Made by a program: the position numbers and the translations under genes. A stretch of DNA of 64,000 bases. It comes from Plantago ovata. Taxonomy: Eukaryota > Streptophyta > Magnoliopsida > Lamiales > Plantaginaceae. The notes below the pieces were generated by a model. That model did no database searches and was not told the origin of the DNA. It saw only the letters and a program-made list of their open reading frames with translations. Shown here piece by piece: positions 60,936-64,000 of the stretch (position 1 is the first letter of the stretch; each line of letters opens with the position of its first letter). The stretch lies in assembly GCA_028274465.1 (NCBI GenBank), contig CM051458.1, positions 99,464,855 to 99,528,854 of the forward strand, read 5' to 3'.

Positions 60936-61855
60936 TGTATTCGAGGCCTGCACGGACGCAGTCTCCTTAAAGCAAAATACGCCCTCTCACTACGGTGCTT
61001 GAGACGTTGAGCGGCTGCTTCCCAAGATACAACGAATTCCGAGATCACTTAGCCGCACAAGCTAGCAATCTCCAGCGAACGAAAACTAATGCCTGGATTA
61101 TGCACAAGGGGAGAAGAAGAGAATAGAATAGGGAGGGTTTTTCTCTTCTTCTATTTCTTTGGATATCTTTCTTACATGTCTTACATCTCATATATCTTGT
61201 ATATGTTCTATATCTTTACATGTAAGTGAGACTTCTTTATATATGTGAGCATGGAGTATGTAACTTCCAAGTCCTTAAGTGCCTTTCATGTCATCTCATA
61301 AGTGTCCATCAATATAAAATATTTGGAGCATTATGGATGACAACAAATGTCATGTAAATGACAACAAATGTCATGTTAAATATTTGTAATTCCCATGAGT
61401 TACAAAAGCTAACATGGGTCAACATCCTTCTAGAAGGTCTTGAGAGGTTGAACCAGCAAAACCTCGGTTTGGTTCACATTCCATGTTCGAGGGTCGCGAT
61501 CCACTCGTACACAAATCCTCTAGTTTCGTGTACCAATCTGATCAGGATTGTACTCAACTCATCTAGCTACACCACTTGGACACCAAGTAGTAACTAGTAG
61601 ATTATAAACTAGAGACTTCACTTTATCTCAAGCAATGTGGGACACACCCACACAAACTTCTTACTTTAAGCACTTATTTCTCACTAACCCAAAGTCCATT
61701 ATGGGTATCTAATATATCCATTCGAAACTCATACGAAGTAGCTTTCGGATATATATTACTTTATCTTAATTACTCAATAATTAAGAAATGGTCTCCAAAT
61801 AAATAAATCACAAAAGGTATTATTTATTTATCATTTTTCTTCATATTTTCCAACA
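60936..61855 (-). repeat. Right LTR (5' LTR of the copia element)
   Basis: 920 bp, starts (plus strand) TGTATTCGAGG and ends CCAACA; 99.7% identical to the left LTR by hand comparison. Confidence 0.92.
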
Positions 61856-61941
61856 ACTTTTATTTGGGTCCTTATGTCCATATAACTCCATAATATTGGA
61901 GAGCTATGAGTTCATATTTGTGGCTTAAATAAGAGCTACTA

Positions 61942-62166
61942 CTCCCTCTATTCCACTAGAAGGTGTCATAATTTGATTTTTTTTAGGTCAACAACTTTCA
62001 ACTTTAAATTCGATTACTCTTCAACTATAATGATAAAGTATCTAAATTTTCATAATATAATTTTGTTAAATACTTTATCATCATAGTTGAAGAGTAATCG
62101 AGAGTCAACGTTGAAAGTTGTTGATCGAAAAAAGTTAAATTAGGACATCTGGTGGAATGAAAAGAG
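61942..62166. mobile_element. Stowaway-type MITE, 225 bp
   Basis: Flanked by TA; ends CTCCCTCTATTCCACTAGA and complement of CTCTTTTCATTCCACCAGA. Long internal stem (AACTTTCAAC...GATTACTCTTCAACTATGAT and complement). It starts 86 bp beyond the copia element. Confidence 0.88.
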
Positions 62167-62208
62167 TACTAATTATTAGATTAGTAGCTCATTACCATGG
62201 ACTACTAA

Positions 62209-62399
62209 GGCTTTGTTCTCTTCGTCTGAATAAGTTTGAATTGAACTGATCTGAACTGAACTAAACTGAACTGAAGGGATCTGAAATGAACTTATTTGTA
62301 ATACAAAATACTACTATTAGCCAAATCTAAACTGAAATTAATACATATGAACTGAACTGAATTTATTTTTATCAATTTTCAGATAAAAACAACAGAGCC
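62209..62399. mobile_element. Tourist-type MITE (PIF/Harbinger), 191 bp
   Basis: TAA target duplication on both sides (62206-62208, 62400-62402), inverted ends GGCTTTGTTCTCTT / GGCTCTGTTGTTTT. Interior is rich in GAACTGAACTGA words. Confidence 0.82.
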
Positions 62400-62402
62400 T
62401 AA

Positions 62403-63426
62403 TTAGTAGCCACTTTATAGAAAATTGAAAATTTTAGCCCCAAATTAATAAAAAAAAACAATAAAAAAAATGATAAGAAGTAGTGGTTTTTTTTTACAGT
62501 AATAATGTTGTTAAATAGATTGATGATTAATTAATAATTATATTTTTATACTAGTATTTTGTATACGACTTTTTGTTTCTTTCTCATTAGTCATACTCAT
62601 GCATATTGGTGTGGAAACTAGAAATTTAAACTGAGGACTAGAAGTCTATAGAACATCAGTAATGCAGAAGTTTCTCCCTCTTTTCGCAGAAAATGTGCAT
62701 GATATCATCAGCTTGAACGGATGCACAAAAGTCAAAACCCATTTACATTTACTAGACGGTGACTACTTCTTAGACTATCATCCAGAAGAGAGTTATGGAT
62801 AAATTCAATATTTCTGCATAAGATAGAGATGTTATAAATTATATGTAAAGATAAAACGGTTAAATTAAAATTTATCTTTACAAATTTATATATTTTACAG
62901 TTATAAGGTAAATTATATGGTAAACTCTTATATAAATGTTGCAGTTCTGTTGTTATTGTCCCGTTACTTACACTAGTGTGGCAAAAAAAAATTAGGAGGA
63001 TGAAGGATTTACGTGTATCAAATCAAAACGAAGAATACTTGATGGAAGAACCGACACTGTTCCCACACATGACACATCATAGAGATAGCAACTAATTCTG
63101 CAGATTACAATGACGCGCAACAAGAAAATTATTGTTCTGTTCTTAACGACTGTAGTAGTAAAACATGTAATTAAATCGTAAGCGTCGCAACTTGGACATA
63201 ATCAAGGGTTGATTAGTCCAAAGTCCAAACTGACATTTCATATTTATTTACTCCAACTAATAATGATTTATTAATGGTTGATTTTGTGTTGTAGATAGAG
63301 AGAGATAGTAAGACAAAAGAAAAGGAAAGATGAGATAAAGCACCTGAGGTCGAAAATCCCTCCACGCAATTGGATTCTCAGACCGAAACAAAAAGAGCGT
63401 CGAGTCCTCTCCTACTTACAAATAGG
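62403..63426. other. Intergenic and RING-gene upstream region
   Basis: AT-rich; no gene seen. The last 150 bases (GAGAGAGATAG tract onward) are probably the leader of the RING gene. Confidence 0.4.
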
Positions 63427-64000
63427 ATGAAATTTTTTACCCGCTTTCGCAGTAACAGTAAAACCACCACCGCATCACCCACAGACACGGTGGCAACTGG
63501 TGGAGAATCTCCGGCGACCTCAAATCAGAAGGAACCTGCTGCTGATGCTGATGCTGATGCTACTGCTTCTGCTTCAAATGACGCCACTGATGATCCTGAT
63601 GACGATGATCACGCAACTTCTTCGTCCACGGAAGCTGATCGAATTAGGGAGCAACTAAGGGATCATCCGCCTTCTGATGACGTATGCCCTATCTGTTTCA
63701 GCAACTTCGAAATTCCTTGCCGTGCTCCTTGCGGTCACTGGTACTGCGGTATGATGCTTACTGCTGTGTTGTTGATTTGATTGTTAGGTTAATCAGTGAA
63801 ATACTTCGTTTCGTTTAGTGTTAGAATTTAATTAAGTTATTCAATTGCGAAAATCTGCTATGGATGTATGCTTTAGTGTATTGTTTATGTGAATTACATG
63901 ATTGTATTGTTGTGGAAAGTGGCTGTTATGTTGTGCATTTGCTTATTAGTAACTGTTCGAATGATCTGCCATGATTTCGTGCCGAATTCTTGATATTAGG
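63427..64000 (+). CDS. RING-finger E3 ubiquitin ligase (RNF170-like), first exon only
   Basis: Exon 1 runs 63427-63748 and ends at TGCG|GTATGA; the rest lies beyond the window. The start ATG gives MKFFTRFRSNSKTTT; the frame is open further upstream but has no earlier ATG. The N-terminus is Ser/Thr/Ala-rich, then acidic (ADADADATAS, TDDPDDDDH) and EADRIREQLRDHPPSDD. It ends in the first half of a C3HC4 RING: VCPICFSNFEIPCRAPCGHWYCG. The CGHWYC form and position near the N-terminus fit plant RNF170-like proteins with a C-terminal DUF1232 region, but that part cannot be seen here. Confidence 0.82.

Larger units (their letters stand above)
55636..61855 (-). mobile_element. Copia-type LTR retrotransposon, coding sequence degenerate
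   Basis: Two long direct repeats (921 and 920 bp) enclose 4.4 kb. Read on the minus strand the LTR runs TGTTGGAAAATATG...CGAATACA, and just before the left one is GTGGGGGAT, the standard copia polypurine tract, so the element points left (5' LTR at right). Reverse transcriptase remnants are visible on the minus strand at about 58155-57960: KICKLVKSLCGLKQ, then WHMK, then LYVNDLTIISNDM (from YVDD) with stop codons between. No long gag-pol frame remains. The expected TGG-starting primer site after the 5' LTR is not seen, and no clear 5-bp target duplication is present (AAGAT left, ACTTT right). Viral-family relation: endogenous Pseudoviridae-like element, inactive. Confidence 0.88.

Overview
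This is a 64-kb piece of a plant nuclear genome, from an AT-rich core eudicot. The evidence is interrupted genes with GT-AG (and two GC-AG) introns, plastid-targeted ferredoxin and histidine-biosynthesis proteins, a COBRA-like wall protein, eukaryotic tRNA genes, and plant-type transposons (Stowaway and Tourist MITEs, hAT, Helitron-like, LINE, copia). The species cannot be named from the sequence. There is no bacterial operon, CRISPR array or prophage, and I found no candidate for a wholly new biological system.

Layout. 1-1.4 kb: repeats, including a Helitron-like 3' end. 1.7-5.6 kb (minus): a uL18-type organellar ribosomal protein and, apparently inside its long 5' intron, a PORR organelle RNA-splicing gene whose N-terminal third carries four frame shifts. 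6.9-9.1 kb (plus): a small cystatin-like gene whose last codons run into a transposon copy. 9.1-10.9 kb: Helitron-like copy with a nested MITE, then a LINE insertion with the inverted structure of twin priming. 12.1-16.7 kb (minus): HISN1, ten exons, with one frame shift in exon 6. 18.0 kb: tRNA-Asp. 19.3-23.1 kb (plus): NIPA-type magnesium transporter. 24.9-28.8 kb (plus): EI24 homologue. 30.4-33.7 kb (plus): UBLCP1 phosphatase. 35.8-38.1 kb (plus): COBL6-like GPI protein. 39.5-45.2 kb (minus): bZIP gene with a long 5'-UTR intron. 47.5-49.9 kb (minus): MRS2/CorA magnesium transporter. 50.2 kb: tRNA-Arg. 51.8-52.3 kb: hAT element. 54.5-55.0 kb (minus): chloroplast ferredoxin. 55.6-61.9 kb: copia-type element with near-identical LTRs but ruined coding sequence. 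63.4 kb to the end: first exon of a RING E3 ligase.

The genes are unrelated housekeeping genes and form no pathway, although two (NIPA-like and MRS2) are magnesium transporters. Exon boundaries were read by hand from splice sites and conserved protein sequence, and the phases add up for every complete gene except the PORR gene and HISN1. The points most worth a second look are the clustered single-base losses in the left 18 kb (decay or consensus error), the twin-primed LINE, the cystatin-like gene that ends in transposon sequence, the young but non-coding copia element, the two GC-AG introns, and the bZIP protein lacking the invariant Asn.
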